Of a DNA stretch of 64,000 nucleotides, positions 36,028-63,879 are shown piece after piece. The DNA lies in contig JADANN010000439.1 in assembly GCA_018806985.1 (NCBI GenBank), positions 251,001-315,000 on the forward strand, in the 5' to 3' direction. Within the stretch, counting starts at the first letter, position 1. Each line of letters opens with the position of its first letter. The notes under the pieces are model-generated. The model searched no databases. It saw only the letters and a program-made list of their open reading frames with translations, and was not told the origin of the DNA. Source of the stretch: Angiostrongylus vasorum (Eukaryota > Nematoda > Chromadorea > Rhabditida > Metastrongylidae). Made by a program: the position numbers and the translations under genes.

Positions 36028-39000
36028 TACATATGTACATTATGTGTATGTAATGCATTCAAAGAAGAGCAGTTTTTATGGGAGGACAATATAGAAATTA
36101 GGAACTATTTGAGGGAATAGTTACTACATTCTACCGTTGGTTGCTGGTTGATCCTTCTCGGAGTGTTAGCGTAAGCGTGCTACAGCGTTCTCAGATCTCG
36201 ATCACAGACACTCGCCAGGTTTTGTAGGTTGGTCCTAGACAAGTGTGTTATAAATATCCAATAACCGTAGAGATGGCTAACTTCTGTTCCGCTGCAGGGT
36301 CAAATGAGGTCCTCGTGCTGATCGAATGGGGTCACTATCACTTAACTACCTGTCGTGTAGACTATACGTGTAATATGTAATACATAGCACGCAATCCTGT
36401 AATCTTTCTGTCTGAAGTAATTCCCTTATCTCGACATTGATCAAATTTTTTCTTCGTCAGTAAAGCTCATCTGCGATTTGAACACGGCAATGCTGATTTT
36501 TTTCCCAACAACAGACGACAATTTTTTTGATGGCTAGAAAATTTTTGGAGTTGAGAACATCACAGCATTATAGAAATAGCTTTGCTTTATCCATTCAGAG
36601 ACGTATTATTGCTACTAATATACACTCATTTTTTTATTCCTTATGTAAGCGTTCCAGTTATTGATGGAGACAAGCTTCACAGAGTTTTACTTGAATGAGG
36701 AATGTGTCTAGCTCTGGTTAGAAAAAGCTGAGATATGCGGCGAGGTTACGCGTGATCACAAGGCACTCCACCTTGCTGTTTATTTCTACGATTTCGGAAT
36801 TTGTCCGATATACTTTGAGAGTTTTCCACGCTGATTTTTTAGATTGCTGGCATGGATGCTGGTTTCTTTTTCGAAATCTTCTTCGTTATGTTTTATGACC
36901 TATTTATGCCTGGTTAAACACTTTGTTTTACCTTAAGTTGCCCATCAAGCTATTCTTTTATACGGACACAATGCAATATACTCGTTTTCTTATCACATTC
37001 GTCCGCACACGCTTCGCAAAAGACACTGTGCTGAATGTAATCCAATCACGGTTTCTACCTTAAGGGCAAATGATGCAGTTTTGCGATTTACACAGACGGT
37101 CATCCAAGCAGTTACGAGTTAACGACGTAGAGGGTTCGCTTGTATTTCAATCACACTCACCAAATTCTCTAAACCGACCATCTTTTAACCTCCCTTCACA
37201 CCTGTGCTTACTTCATTGCAGATAAAGGGCAAGTTGATTGAGGCTTTCTTTTTTCTCAACAGCTATCCCGAGGGGCTTTTGCTTCGCAGACATTGGAAAT
37301 GGTTATTTCCCACAGCAAGTTACCACACCCACAAGGATTCCGCCTTCTGCTTCCTATTCACATATTGGTGGCTGTTTGAAACATATTTCTCACAAGCGTG
37401 CTATTTATCTGTGAAAGATGAGAAGACGGGTAATCAGCAAGTATGTTTTTGTTACATGGCTTTTACCACCACTTGGTGGTTAGCAGTCCTTAGACAATTT
37501 GATAAATTACTTGTCCGTATAGTAGTTTGCTCCACTATATGAAAATACATCCGCACTTGAATAACTTCTCATAGAAAAGTAATTTGTTCAAGTTTTGGTC
37601 ACTTTTCACTTTTTTTTCGATGACATTTTTTATTCGTATTTTTATCAGGGTGATGTGTTTTCAGGTGAAGCAAGTGGAAGAAGTGCTTAATGTCGAAGGA
37701 GATTCATCGGAGAATGATGGATCGTCTGATTCTGATTTTGATGACGATAGCGGTAATGAGTCAGGTATTTGTGCTATCCAACTTCAAAATTTTCCTCCAG
37801 CTGCTTGTTGATATCGGAATTTGTTGTAGTTGTATTTTAATATGATTTGCTACATCAGTGCATAAGCAGCTTACAAATTTAATAGGGTACCCCTTGCATG
37901 CGTACCTTGGCTGGTTCTGTCTTACTCGTTGCCAGTCAGTAACTTCGATACCGTTGAGTTGATAACATAGGTTGGTTAGGGTGGTGAGCAGCAAATCGCT
38001 GGCATATCCATTAGGCGATTTGTACAAAAAAAAGCCATGCAGATAAATATATTAGTGAGTTTAGATAATGACATAGATAAAAAGAAAGAAGGATAATGCT
38101 TTCGGCGTTGATCTATCCCTAAGTGATGCGCCATGCATTCGACTTCATTAAGCATCGTTGGAGCTCATGGAATGCATATCTGGCCTTTACAACGACTCGC
38201 GGTAGCCTATCGATATATTGAGCCAGTGCTGCTATCCTCTTTGACAAGTCTGGTACCAAATTGCGATCCCGGACGGATGGAAAACTTGGTGGACCTGGCG
38301 CGCAAAGATCAATCCCGTGTGTATTGTAGGGCGCCTCCGACCCCTGCTTTACACGCACCCCTTTGACATAGATTACTACGAGGAATTATGCTGTTCATGT
38401 TAAAAAGGCTTTTTGTTGACTGTTTGACATTGTAACTTCTACCATCTACGCCGTTTTGAAAATACTGCGTCGTAAAATGGAAAGACTGGAGTTTCTAAGG
38501 AGATTTTGTAAAATGTGTCGAATTCTGTAAGCTTCGAGATTGTTCCCATTTTTCAATAATCGCTTTGGACGCGTATTTAAATCTTTGTTTTTTCTTAGTT
38601 GTGAGTTTTTCTTGACATTATGACCATTTACAAATCTTGTTTCTTCTGATTATCTCTTTTATTATCTCTTCAACAACGTACATTGGTCAGGTGTTCCATT
38701 ATTCCTTTTTCTAAAGTTATCTTAGAAATTATTCTTCCAAATATTTGAATGGTTTACATTTTCTGCCCCAATAGTTTTTTTTCGATTTTTATGCCTCAAT
38801 CCCTGTTTTTCACTCTATAAAGGTATGAAAGATAGTGAGTTGTGCATTTCTTTCAGAAGGTGTTGTTGGAAACGAATGGGGACAGAAGAGGAAAAACTTT
38901 TACGGTACAGAGTGAGTAGCTTAGACGTTCTTTTTCGAATTTCAAAAGTTTGACTACGGTTGAGCATACTGGGTTTCCTTCTCGTTTTTGACATCCTTCA

Positions 39001-42000
39001 TTTGAGGTATATTGACGAGGACTGGGGAGGGATGCGAGATGAAGAACTAGACGATGCAGAACTAGAAGAAGAGGATGCTACTAATAGACAAGCCGCATTA
39101 GATAAGGCAGTTGCTCGAGTAGCTGATTTCTTTGACAGAGTGGACGAAGCTGACACTTTGCAAACGGTAAACGTCTTGTTATTGTGGCTTCTGTGACAGA
39201 AGTTTGGTCGTTTTACTGTTACATTTAATACAGCAGTGTTCCACCTCTAGTCATATTATGCGTTTCTTTATAGCTCCTTCCCTCTTCAGTTGAATTTTTG
39301 TACGTTTTTGTTTCAATTTCACATTATCTTGTTCAAATGTGATGAAGGAAAATGTCTGGATGTTTCATTTCTCTAGGTAGTGACAGAAACTAAACCAGAA
39401 TGGAAAATGTCAACGGTGAAGAAGCTCAACAAGCGCACGGTCGAGATTATTGAAGAATATAATCGAAGAAAAGATTTAATGAAAGTTGTAGTGGAACCAC
39501 TTATCCCAGTGATTAAACAACTTCCGCAAATGTCTAATGTTCGTAAGCAACTGATGCTTGTCTTCGACGTCTATACAACGTACGTTCCTCGCCATTTATT
39601 AGTTTTTTTAGTATAAGTAATTGATTTTTTGCGTAAGCGTCATTCAAAACATGTTTTAGATATATTATGAACATGGTGTTTTTCTTGAGACTGAAAGCGG
39701 ATTCATTGGCTAGAAGAAATGTTACAGATGTAACAGTGGATTCTCACCCTGTACTGGAAAAGATAGAAAAGTTTGCTAAAATGATGAAGAATGTTGACGA
39801 TTTTTTGAATAAGAATGCTGGAGCTTTGAAGAAGTTGGTCAAGAAAGTTTCAAATGGGGAACGTATTGACACTGCGGTAGTGGAGCCGCAAAGTAAACGG
39901 AATAGTCAGGTGAGCAGATATCTTTCATAGGGGGTTAACAATGATGTTTTGGCTATAGAATAGTGTATTTGTTCTTGAAAACAATACAAAACAAGTCGCG
40001 GACAATACATTGTGCATTTGCCAAATTGCACAATGCGAGGTCTCTTATCACAAATTTTCTAGTGTTTTCGAATTTGGTTTCACTATATGGTTAAAATTAG
40101 AATGTTGGGATTACTCCCATGGTTTTTATGGGCTTCTATAAAATATGTGGTTTCACTTTCAGGTTTGCACTGAGAAAATGGAGGATGAAACTGTGGACAT
40201 GGCAGTTGGAGAAAGCAGTAGTGAACAGCTGTTATCAGATGACAGAAGGAAGGCAAACAAAAAAATCGAGAAGAATTCTGTGTCAATGTTCAAAGGCAAA
40301 AGGAAGAAGAACCCAAGAATAGCGAAGGTACGTTTTTCGTTCATTATATAGTGGTATATAGTGCCTTCCATCGGTTTACCGCGTAATCATTGCTGGGAGG
40401 TGTTCCTGCGCGTTGGGCTGGGCTGCGATTCACAGCGAAGTGTTCATTCCCCAGCAAGGTGTCCCAAGCTTATAACGAGTTCGACATTTCTATCGGGAAA
40501 CCTAGCTAAGAGTAAACCAATACCAGGAATCGCCACCATCCTGGTGTTGAACTTGTCGCATGATGGCAAATCACTGTCTGATCCACAAGCACGGCGAGTG
40601 CATGGTGTGGCGACGACCTGAAGAAGGCTTCAGCTAGGCTGACCTCGCGATTCCAGTGAACCGAAATGGCTAAGCTAGGCAAACTCCAGCCACAATACCA
40701 CGCTCATTAGTCGCTCTTGTTTACGAGTCGTGCGATGAGGCAACCGGTGAGAGCCGATAAAGTCTCGTGTTGCACAGGATGTAATTGGAAACAAACAAAA
40801 TGAGCGTGGCCACGACACGCCGTGGAGACTGCTTCAGATTGTGCTCGTATTACTCCAAAACATTCTCTTGAGACGCCATGATGCCCATCTCGGATCCCGA
40901 AACCCCGCTGGTGAAAACTGCCCGGGATTCATTCCTTTGAAGTTCGAGTTGCGATAGAAAGCATGAAGAGTGGCACAGTTCCAGGTCACGATAATATCAC
41001 TGCCTATTTCTTTAAACCTGGTGGCCACGATTTAGGTGTAATTCTCGTAGCCCAAATGAAAACTTACCATCGAAAAGAGAAAATCTCAGACCACGGGAGT
41101 ACATTGCACACGGTCATCCTACCCAAGAAGGTTGGCTGGAAGAATCTTTGTATCAAATGCCAAATATGCTTGTTGAGTGTACTCTACAAGCTGTTCACGA
41201 AGGTTCTTGCGATTATCGAAAACTTTGGATGAGGCACAACTATTTGAGCAGGCCGGATTCAGGGGGTTCTGGTTCATGGACCACATCCAAGCCGTATCAG
41301 AGATCATAAAAGCCTGTCGGTGGTATCATCTTCCCGGGTGATTGCTGATGGCACTGATCGATAGAACTAGCTGAGAGACAAGCGAAACGAAAGACACGCA
41401 TGGTGTGGTGGTGAATGCGTTAGCCCCAGGAAAAGGTGATAGCGCGTTTGTTCCTCACCGCAGACACCTGCGGTCCGGAGTTTTGCAAATATCTCAGCAT
41501 CTTCTTTAGTTGGTGCGAGGTTGGTATAGGTCTTCGTTGTCGTTGTCGTTGTTGTTTGTGTTGTTGGTTAATGGCTGACGTTTCGGCGATTTCGCCTTCC
41601 TCAGAGCCGCGATGTTACGAATGGGACTCTCGTGATATCTCAGCATCATTGTAGTTATATTTCTCAATATACCCTACCATTAAAGAAAAGTAGGTAGTAA
41701 GTAATAAGTTAAAATTATCATCTTCCCCTCTTTGTAACCTTTATCGACTACGAAAGCCGTTTAACAGCCTTAGAGTGAATGCAGTTCTATCAGCACTCTT
41801 CGGTCAAGAAGTGGTCTTGTGCTATATACCAACGCTAGCAGACTTTTATCGTAAATGCAGCACAAATGTACAACTTTTCCATCCACCCCTCACCCATATC
41901 CATAGGGAAAAGGGGTTCGACAAGGCGCGAGAATGTCGCCAAAGCTGTTCTCCGCCACATTGAATTAGACAATGAATCCACATTATTGGGGCGAGAAAGG

Positions 42001-43678
42001 CGTGCGTATTGATGGAAAATTCGGATCAAACCGTTTCGACAACATCGTCACCCTTTCGAGATGTACTAGTGAATCAGAGACGATGCTGTGTGAACTGAAC
42101 GAAGTGGGAAAAAGGATAGGACTGTGCGTAAATAGGACGAGAACCCAGTCCATGAAGAACCCATAGTGCGAATTTGAACAAATCGAACGAAACGGCTTTC
42201 TGATAATAATGACCACCTCGTACGTGTAGACGTGTTCCTTGGACGTTCAGTGAACATGATGAACAACTTGAGGGAGGAATTAGACACAAGAAGGAGAGGA
42301 GCATGGGCCGCATTAGGGCCAGTCAAAGAAGCAACCGACCAACTAACAGTCCCAAAGCTCCCCCGATCACCTCGATTTAGCAGTCCTCACAGCTCTCCGG
42401 TATGCAGCAGAAACGCGGGTTGATACTTCGACTACGTCAAGAAATCTGTACAGCAACCACGAAGCGCTTGAGCGATGTCTTCTGAAATCTAACTGACACT
42501 CACAACGTCTAGCTGAAGTGCGCATCTCAGATGTTCGAAACCTATCCCATCTTTGGCAACAGCGAGAACATACACTGAAAGCAAAACACAGATGGGGCAC
42601 AGATATAGTAAAAAAAAACAGATGACAAACGGACGACAAAAAACAATGGAGTGGACTCCGAGAAAGTGGAAGCATCTTCTTGGAAGACCATCCAAACGAT
42701 AAGCGGACGTTTTTTGCAGCTAACACTAGCCACCTCCATTCGCAGATGGTAACTATTTTGGGGCTACGCGGACTTCTGCTCGATGGAAGCAGATCGAACT
42801 ATGGACGACGATTACGCGAGTGAGAAATGAATGGAAATTATGCTGTTACCCGCAAAACTAGTGACAACGGGCCATTGAAGTATCCTTCGCAGTACACAGT
42901 GCCAGAGCACTTTTGTAGTGTTATTTCGCAGCGTGCCAATTAAACTTGGGAGAAACAATTTTACTTATGTCTTTTCGTTGATTTCTGGAAAGTTCATGGC
43001 CTTGCTTTTTAATAAGATATTCCACATTTGTCCCTGAAATTAGGTGTTCTTAAACTTAAACGTTCAAAAGTAGCTGCCGTTTGAACAGCTATGTGAAGAC
43101 ATCTCAATGCAGTTCTAATTTTTCCAGTGCAATTTTTTTTTCTTTTGAAAAACATGATATCTCACCCTTTCACTCTCTGTTTTCCACCTTCCATACATTT
43201 ATGGAAGTCACTTCGATAATTTTCATATATTCGCTCATGCACTCCTGTTTACCCAAGGTAAAAAGTGCTTCGGAAGTGTTTTTTCACATCTATCGTTACT
43301 TTTCTCTATCCTTCTATTTTTTACTTCTTGTTAAAAGATCTCTTTACTTTCTGTTACATATCGGTTTATTCTCTACATGACTGTTTAAAACGGTGCTTAT
43401 ATAAGTGGTTTTGGAATTGGGCCAGTGCTGCTTAGGTTTGATAAGTAGGTCTGCTTTATCACCAAAATACTACTGTTTTTATGCAACACTATGCGAAAAT
43501 GGACCCTCCCATTCCACAATCATATTGTTTTCAGACGAAAAATCGTAGGCGATATAAAGAAGCTGTGAAGAAAGTCCACTCACAAGTGGGAACGATACGA
43601 AAGGAAATGGAGAAGTATACTGGAGAGTCTAGGGGAATTCGTATGAGCACTGTGAGATCGACAAAACTTATTGCGTAG
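29348..43678 (+). CDS. UTP3: UTP3/SAS10, SSU processome component
   Basis: SAS10/UTP3 is a nucleolar U3 snoRNP-associated protein needed for 18S rRNA processing. Nine exons join in phase: 29348-29373, 35346-35454, 37665-37764, 38857-38911, 39007-39166, 39377-39579, 39660-39909, 40163-40327 and 43535-43678, giving 403 aa (human 479). It starts [25 protein letters not shown] matches the family's DQVDDFHEAR, and [10 protein letters not shown] matches WGQRKKLYY. Acidic stretches follow ([24 protein letters not shown]). A Sas10/Utp3/C1D domain spans about 165-290 ([24 protein letters not shown]), and the basic C-terminal Sas10 domain runs from [10 protein letters not shown] to [14 protein letters not shown]. 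Introns 1 and 8 hold retroelements. The frame is intact throughout, so the gene is probably functional. Confidence 0.94.
29705..29885 (-). repeat. SINE2 in UTP3 intron 1
   Basis: The minus-strand copy contains ATGACTCGCATGGTGTGGTGG, GAACGCGTTAGCCCCC and a B-box region altered by mutation, then CCAGCAGTCCGGAGCTTGC. Confidence 0.65.
29925..33120 (-). mobile_element. RTE-type LINE, copy B (dead), antisense in UTP3 intron 1
   Basis: Full-length-like. The 5' end lies near 33085-33120 (CTCGCGACTAACCGG on plus) and the 5' UTR is shared with copies A and C. EN, RT and C-terminal region follow, and the 3' end has GATACAGATGATACAGG-type short repeats near 29925. It inserted antisense to UTP3. Confidence 0.85.
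29938..32546 (-). pseudogene. RTE endonuclease-reverse transcriptase, copy B
   Basis: The endonuclease starts with [19 protein letters not shown] (32546) and keeps [18 protein letters not shown] and [11 protein letters not shown], so its AP-endonuclease catalytic motifs survive. In-frame stops occur near 32200 and between EN and [28 protein letters not shown]-type motif A region, [16 protein letters not shown] 4-base insertion near 30797-30811 then shifts the frame. [12 protein letters not shown] (aspartates at 30718-30723) is intact in the other frame. C-terminal pieces: [20 protein letters not shown] and [10 protein letters not shown]. Confidence 0.85.
33988..34262 (-). repeat. SINE1 in UTP3 intron 1
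   Basis: Left end GGATGAAGCTCTTAGCGTTG; head near TGACGTCTGCTTTACGTGC. Moderately diverged. Confidence 0.75.
34688..34860 (+). repeat. SINE1-related variant in UTP3 intron 1
   Basis: The tRNA-like head has B-box-like GCTAGTTCGATCCCGC, then GGGGTCGGAAAAATTGGTGCC and AGACTTGTCCAGG, which match the SINE1 body. The A-box part differs from other copies. Confidence 0.5.
35805..36045. repeat. Alternating purine-pyrimidine tract in UTP3 intron 2
   Basis: About 240 bp of mixed TATA/CACA/TGTG/ACGTA units with a pure (AT)n core near 35990-36022. Confidence 0.85.
36640..37130 (-). mobile_element. Penelope fragment, highly decayed
   Basis: Parallels 2030-2540: CACGCTGATTTTTTAGATTGC and TTTTCGAAATCTTCTTCG match TGCTGATATTTTAGATACC and TTTCGAAATCTTCTCC, and TTCTTTTATACGGACACAATG matches the GIY-YIG KEHL region. 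No open frame remains. Confidence 0.5.
38088..38358 (-). repeat. SINE1 in UTP3 intron 3
   Basis: Left end GAAGGATAATGCTTTCGGCG; body GCTGCTATCCTCTTTGACAAG; head CGCCTCCGACCCCTGCTTTAC. Confidence 0.8.
40372..40705. repeat. Interspersed repeat R3, copy 4, UTP3 intron 8
   Basis: Reverse orientation relative to 20196-20572: GGTTTACCGCGTAATC, GGAGGTGTTCCTGCGCG, GCAAGGTGTCCCAAGC, GGCTAGGCTGACCTCG-like and CAGTGAACCGAAATGGC. Confidence 0.65.
41502..41634 (-). mobile_element. Element Z: 133-bp hammerhead-bearing retroposon-like unit
   Basis: Flanked by the 13-bp direct repeat ATATCTCAGCATC at 41489-41501 and 41635-41647. The SINE2 sequence is otherwise continuous across it, so this is a clean insertion with target-site duplication. 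On the minus strand it reads CACGAGAGTCCCATTCG, the hammerhead-like core, a CAACAACACAAACAACAACG tract and the end CTCGCACCAACTAAAGAA. It has no coding capacity. The core resembles that at the Penelope 3' end, suggesting mobilisation by such elements (inference). Confidence 0.7.
41573..41608 (-). ncRNA. Hammerhead-ribozyme-like motif, best copy
   Basis: Minus strand: GGCT, CTGAGGA, A, GGCG-AAAT-CGCC, GAAAC, GTC, AGCC. Stem I is 4 perfect pairs (GGCU/AGCC), the core C3-U-G-A-N-G-A9 is exact, stem II is 4 perfect pairs and G12-A-A followed by A-C is exact. The cleavage triplet is GUC, and stem III would be only A-U and C-G, as in minimal hammerheads that may act as dimers. One extra A precedes stem II. 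Activity is unproven. Confidence 0.55.
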
Positions 43679-43902
43679 ATTTTTTAAAAAATAATCATCT
43701 ACTCCTCCACATTATTCTATCCTTTTTTCACTGGTTTTGGGTTGTTTCCTGGTAACTAAAACCTGTTCTGTCATATCCATTGCTAATTGGGTGCATCGTT
43801 ACCTTGTTTGGACAAGATCTTTCTTTTTTCATCTTCGTCTTAGTTAACTGAGTATGACAGTGGTTTTATAGAGTTCGACCGAAAATATTTTTGTTCACTG
43901 AG

Positions 43903-43908
43903 AATAAA
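43903..43908 (+). terminator. Candidate UTP3 polyadenylation signal
   Basis: AATAAA 225 bases after the UTP3 stop. A second AATAAA lies near 44204. Confidence 0.4.
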
Positions 43909-44815
43909 TTCCATAAGTAGTATTCTTATCTACTTATCTATATCGGAATGTATGATATCTATATGTCTTGTTTGTATCAGTGGCAGTTATCCACATTGTG
44001 GCTACCTGTTTTTCCTTTGTTGAGAGTCTTCACTAGAACTGACACATTTTGTTCTGCAGTTGCTTTGGTTTTGTAGTTCTTTTGGCGATATGAGCATTTC
44101 TTTGCTATGTTTATCCCGATAACCTTTCTTATATACTTGATTTTTTATCCTTCTAGTTTCTATGGAAAGTTGTTGGTTGTTCTACTGTTAATTTTCAGAT
44201 TTCTCAATAAAAAAATTGAATTCCGTTTTCGAAAACTTGTGAACGGCGCGGTCTCATAACCGATCTAGTCACTATCTCCTTAGTGGTACCGTTATTGTTT
44301 CTTGGACTTTTTTTCCTTTGAATATTTATGTTTCCGTTTCATATTTCCAATCTGTGTTCTCCACAAATGATCAGATTATCAGATTTAGATTTAGGTTCAG
44401 ATTTATCAGTGTGAGAATAATTCTGAGAAATAACGGAGGAGATGAGCCAAAACCGTTCTTTAGGCGAAGGACGAATATGTAGGGGTAAGTCATTGTGAAC
44501 ATTAACCATCACAGTCTTGTTGAGTCGGTGCACTGCTCACCAGATCTATCCTAGCAGCTTCGCCGAGACACTCGGGAAGCATCACGTACCCTCTATTTTT
44601 GATGTCTTTGACGAGAAAATAATAACGAATAGCTTGCTATATTTTGCCAGTTCATAAGTTAACTTTAAGCCAGGCTTGCGAATAGGAATGTCGATCATCT
44701 AGGCTGTGGTAGTCAGAGTTTAAGAACTGCATTTTCTTATTTGTCATACACGAAAAGCATGGTACTGTTGGTTGTCAACATAGAAGTGGTTGAGTGCCTT
44801 TTATATAAAGGTAAT
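43909..44815. other. Intergenic UTP3 to repeat-protein gene
   Basis: No exon or known repeat was identified in this T-rich sequence. It contains the second AATAAA near 44204. Confidence 0.4.
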
Positions 44816-45046
44816 AAGTGGCGGGGGGTAGCACAGTGGTCGGAGGCGCCTCTACAATACACATGGGATCGATTACGGCGACCAAGGGTCAGCAAGCCTT
44901 CCATCCCTCAGTGGTCGGCAAATTGTTACCAGACTTGTCTGGTAGGATGGCAGCACTGGCTCGATACTTCGCTAGGCCATGGCGGGTCATTGTAAAGGCC
45001 AGATATGCATTCAGTCACCTCCAGCGATGCTTAATGGAACTGTAAA
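44816..45046 (+). repeat. SINE1 directly before the repeat-protein gene
   Basis: A box GGTAGCACAGTGGTCGGAGG, B box GGGATCGATTACGG, and body GGCCAGATATGCATTCAGTC and CCAGCGATGCTTAATGGAAC. The 3' tail is missing: the SINE stops about 12 bases before the ATG at 45059. Confidence 0.8.
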
Positions 45047-45056
45047 TGTTTACTTT

Positions 45057-45058
45057 AG
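45057..45058 (+). promoter_or_regulatory. Probable SL trans-splice acceptor
   Basis: TGTTTACTTTAG directly precedes the ATG of the repeat-protein gene. Confidence 0.5.
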
Positions 45059-62274
<17,216 letters not shown>

Positions 62275-62408
62275 ATTGGATAGCACAAGATGATGAAACT
62301 CATTGGCTGCAACTACAGCCTGATAATTTACTTCTTTCAAAATTGTATGAAATATTTTTAAATTAAGGAGCATATGAAAGTAAAACTTGGTTCACAGTGA
62401 AGTATATA

Positions 62409-62414
62409 ATAAAA
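62409..62414 (+). terminator. Candidate polyadenylation signal of the repeat-protein gene
   Basis: AATAAA lies 135 bases after the stop at 62272-62274, within ATATAATAAAACGG. Confidence 0.55.
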
Positions 62415-62635
62415 CGGTTGATTATAACTGACTGCATTGTTTGCTATGATTCGTCTTTTTCAAAGTCGTAGATTAACATGAAAACAAGCAAGAATTCTTT
62501 GAAATGTACGATTGAAGAAATCTTCAAGCTTATTTTCGCTTTACCTTACTCCTTATTATCATTCCATTTATTGCTATTTTTCAATACAGTTGGAATTTGA
62601 ACGAAAAATCCAGAAAAAAATGGAAAAAATCAGAA

Positions 62636-62840
62636 CTGGCTGAGAGACAGGCGAAACGAAGGACCAGCATGGTGTGGTGGTGAACGCGTTACTCTTCGGA
62701 AAGGACAATAGCGCGATCATTCCCCACCGCAGGCGCCTGCGGTCCGGAGTTTTGCAAATATCTCAGCATTATTGAAGTTATGTTTCGCAATATACCATGC
62801 CGTTGAAAAGACTAGGCAGTAAATAATAAGTTAAAATTGA
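62636..62840 (+). repeat. SINE2, 5'-truncated, with target-site duplication
   Basis: Starts GGCTGAGAGACAGGCG, ends AATAATAAGTTAAAATTG. AAAAAATCAGAA occurs at 62624-62635 and again at 62841-62852. Confidence 0.75.
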
Positions 62841-62852
62841 AAAAAATCAGAA

Positions 62853-63685
62853 TTGGGGCAAACGTGGTGTTCGTCTTTGCAGATGCTATGTGTCACAAAT
62901 TATGACAATCATTCTGAATAGAAAAAAATCCACTTGAAAATGACACTACGATGAAGAGCCTATGGCAGAATTAAGTTCAATGGTTACGGATATAGGAGTA
63001 GATCTATTTCATCTTCGATACAACGTGTGCTTTTATACTGGGTAAGATGTGCACCGTAACATTTCTATGGAACTCCTATCGCAGTTCTCCCGATTGGACT
63101 TTTTGTATTTTTGTGCTGTCTTTGATGTTTTCTATTCCTATCCTTTCGTAGGCATTTTATGAAAGGGTTGCGTTCCAATGCAATTTCTCTCTGCTTGGCT
63201 TGTTTTTTTCTCTTCGTTGGCGACGAAAAAATTTCATGAAGTTCTCATCTTCTGATTTCGGCATCATTTTCGAATTTTTCTCGTGGCGATGTGTTCAAAA
63301 AACCAACGTCTGGAATTTTTCGTTCCGATTTACTTCCTTTAACTATTTACTAATTCGTCGCTTTGTATGTGCGGTTGGGTTTTGGAAGTATTTTTGATAC
63401 CTGTTTAACGTGAAAGACGAGAATACTGAATCGTCAATCTTGGTGGAACTACCTCGAGTGAACGAGTCACACTGGCAGTGGGAAAGCTTTAGTTGATTAG
63501 ATTAACGCGAATCTTAAATCTGTTAGACCAGCGGCGGCCCTTCTTAGAAGTCCAATTGCGGTATTGTTGCTTTCATTTCGAAGCAGTCTACAGCCTTCTC
63601 CGTGTTCACTCAGAGGTGTACGCAAAACGATTCGCAAAAAATTCTCCACGTATGCGTTGATGTATGTAGTTGAATAAGAATAAGA
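62853..63685. other. Intergenic, nothing recognised
   Basis: A 65-codon frame at 63200-63397 is Phe-rich and lacks any support. Confidence 0.4.
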
Positions 63686-63687
63686 AA

Positions 63688-63760
63688 GAGATAAAACTTA
63701 GAACGTTTGACGTTAGTCAATCGCCTACGGATCACCTCTGTCAATTGTCTCATATGTCGT
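63688..63760 (-). repeat. SINE1 3' end fragment
   Basis: AGATAAAACTTAGAACGTTTGACGTT followed by TCAATCGCCTACGGAT resembles the diverged SINE1 3' end. Confidence 0.35.
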
Positions 63761-63879
63761 CCCTTTCACCATTCACTAACTTGGGCGCGCGGCGGTAAAT
63801 GCTACATTCCTCACTTTCGTATGAAAGAGTAACGAATTAAAGTCGCTATGCCAGCATTCGTTACGTCTGACTATTTCTT

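Larger units (their letters stand above)
41336..41715 (+). mobile_element. SINE2 (tRNA-derived) with 12-bp target-site duplication
   Basis: Flanked exactly by TATCATCTTCCC at 41324-41335 and 41716-41727, which split the RTE2 RT. The element has GCATGGTGTGGTGGTGAATGCG (A-box-like), a weakened B box GCGTTTGTTCCTCACC, and GGTCCGGAGTTTTGCAAATATC. It ends GTAATAAGTTAAAAT. Without the nested element Z and its duplication it is about 234 bp. Confidence 0.8.
40906..42895 (+). mobile_element. Second RTE family (RTE2), interrupted remnant, UTP3 intron 8
   Basis: RT pieces in order: [39 protein letters not shown], then a SINE2 insertion (41336-41715), [15 protein letters not shown] (motif A, resuming at 41728), and [19 protein letters not shown] with [15 protein letters not shown]. 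The C-terminal part includes [14 protein letters not shown] and [14 protein letters not shown] segments. It differs from copies A-D. Many stops and frameshifts. Confidence 0.75.

Noticed and set aside
37204..37542. 112-codon open frame in UTP3 intron 2 (Trp/Phe-rich)
   Set aside because: No homology, no phase link to UTP3 exons and no reason to think it is translated.
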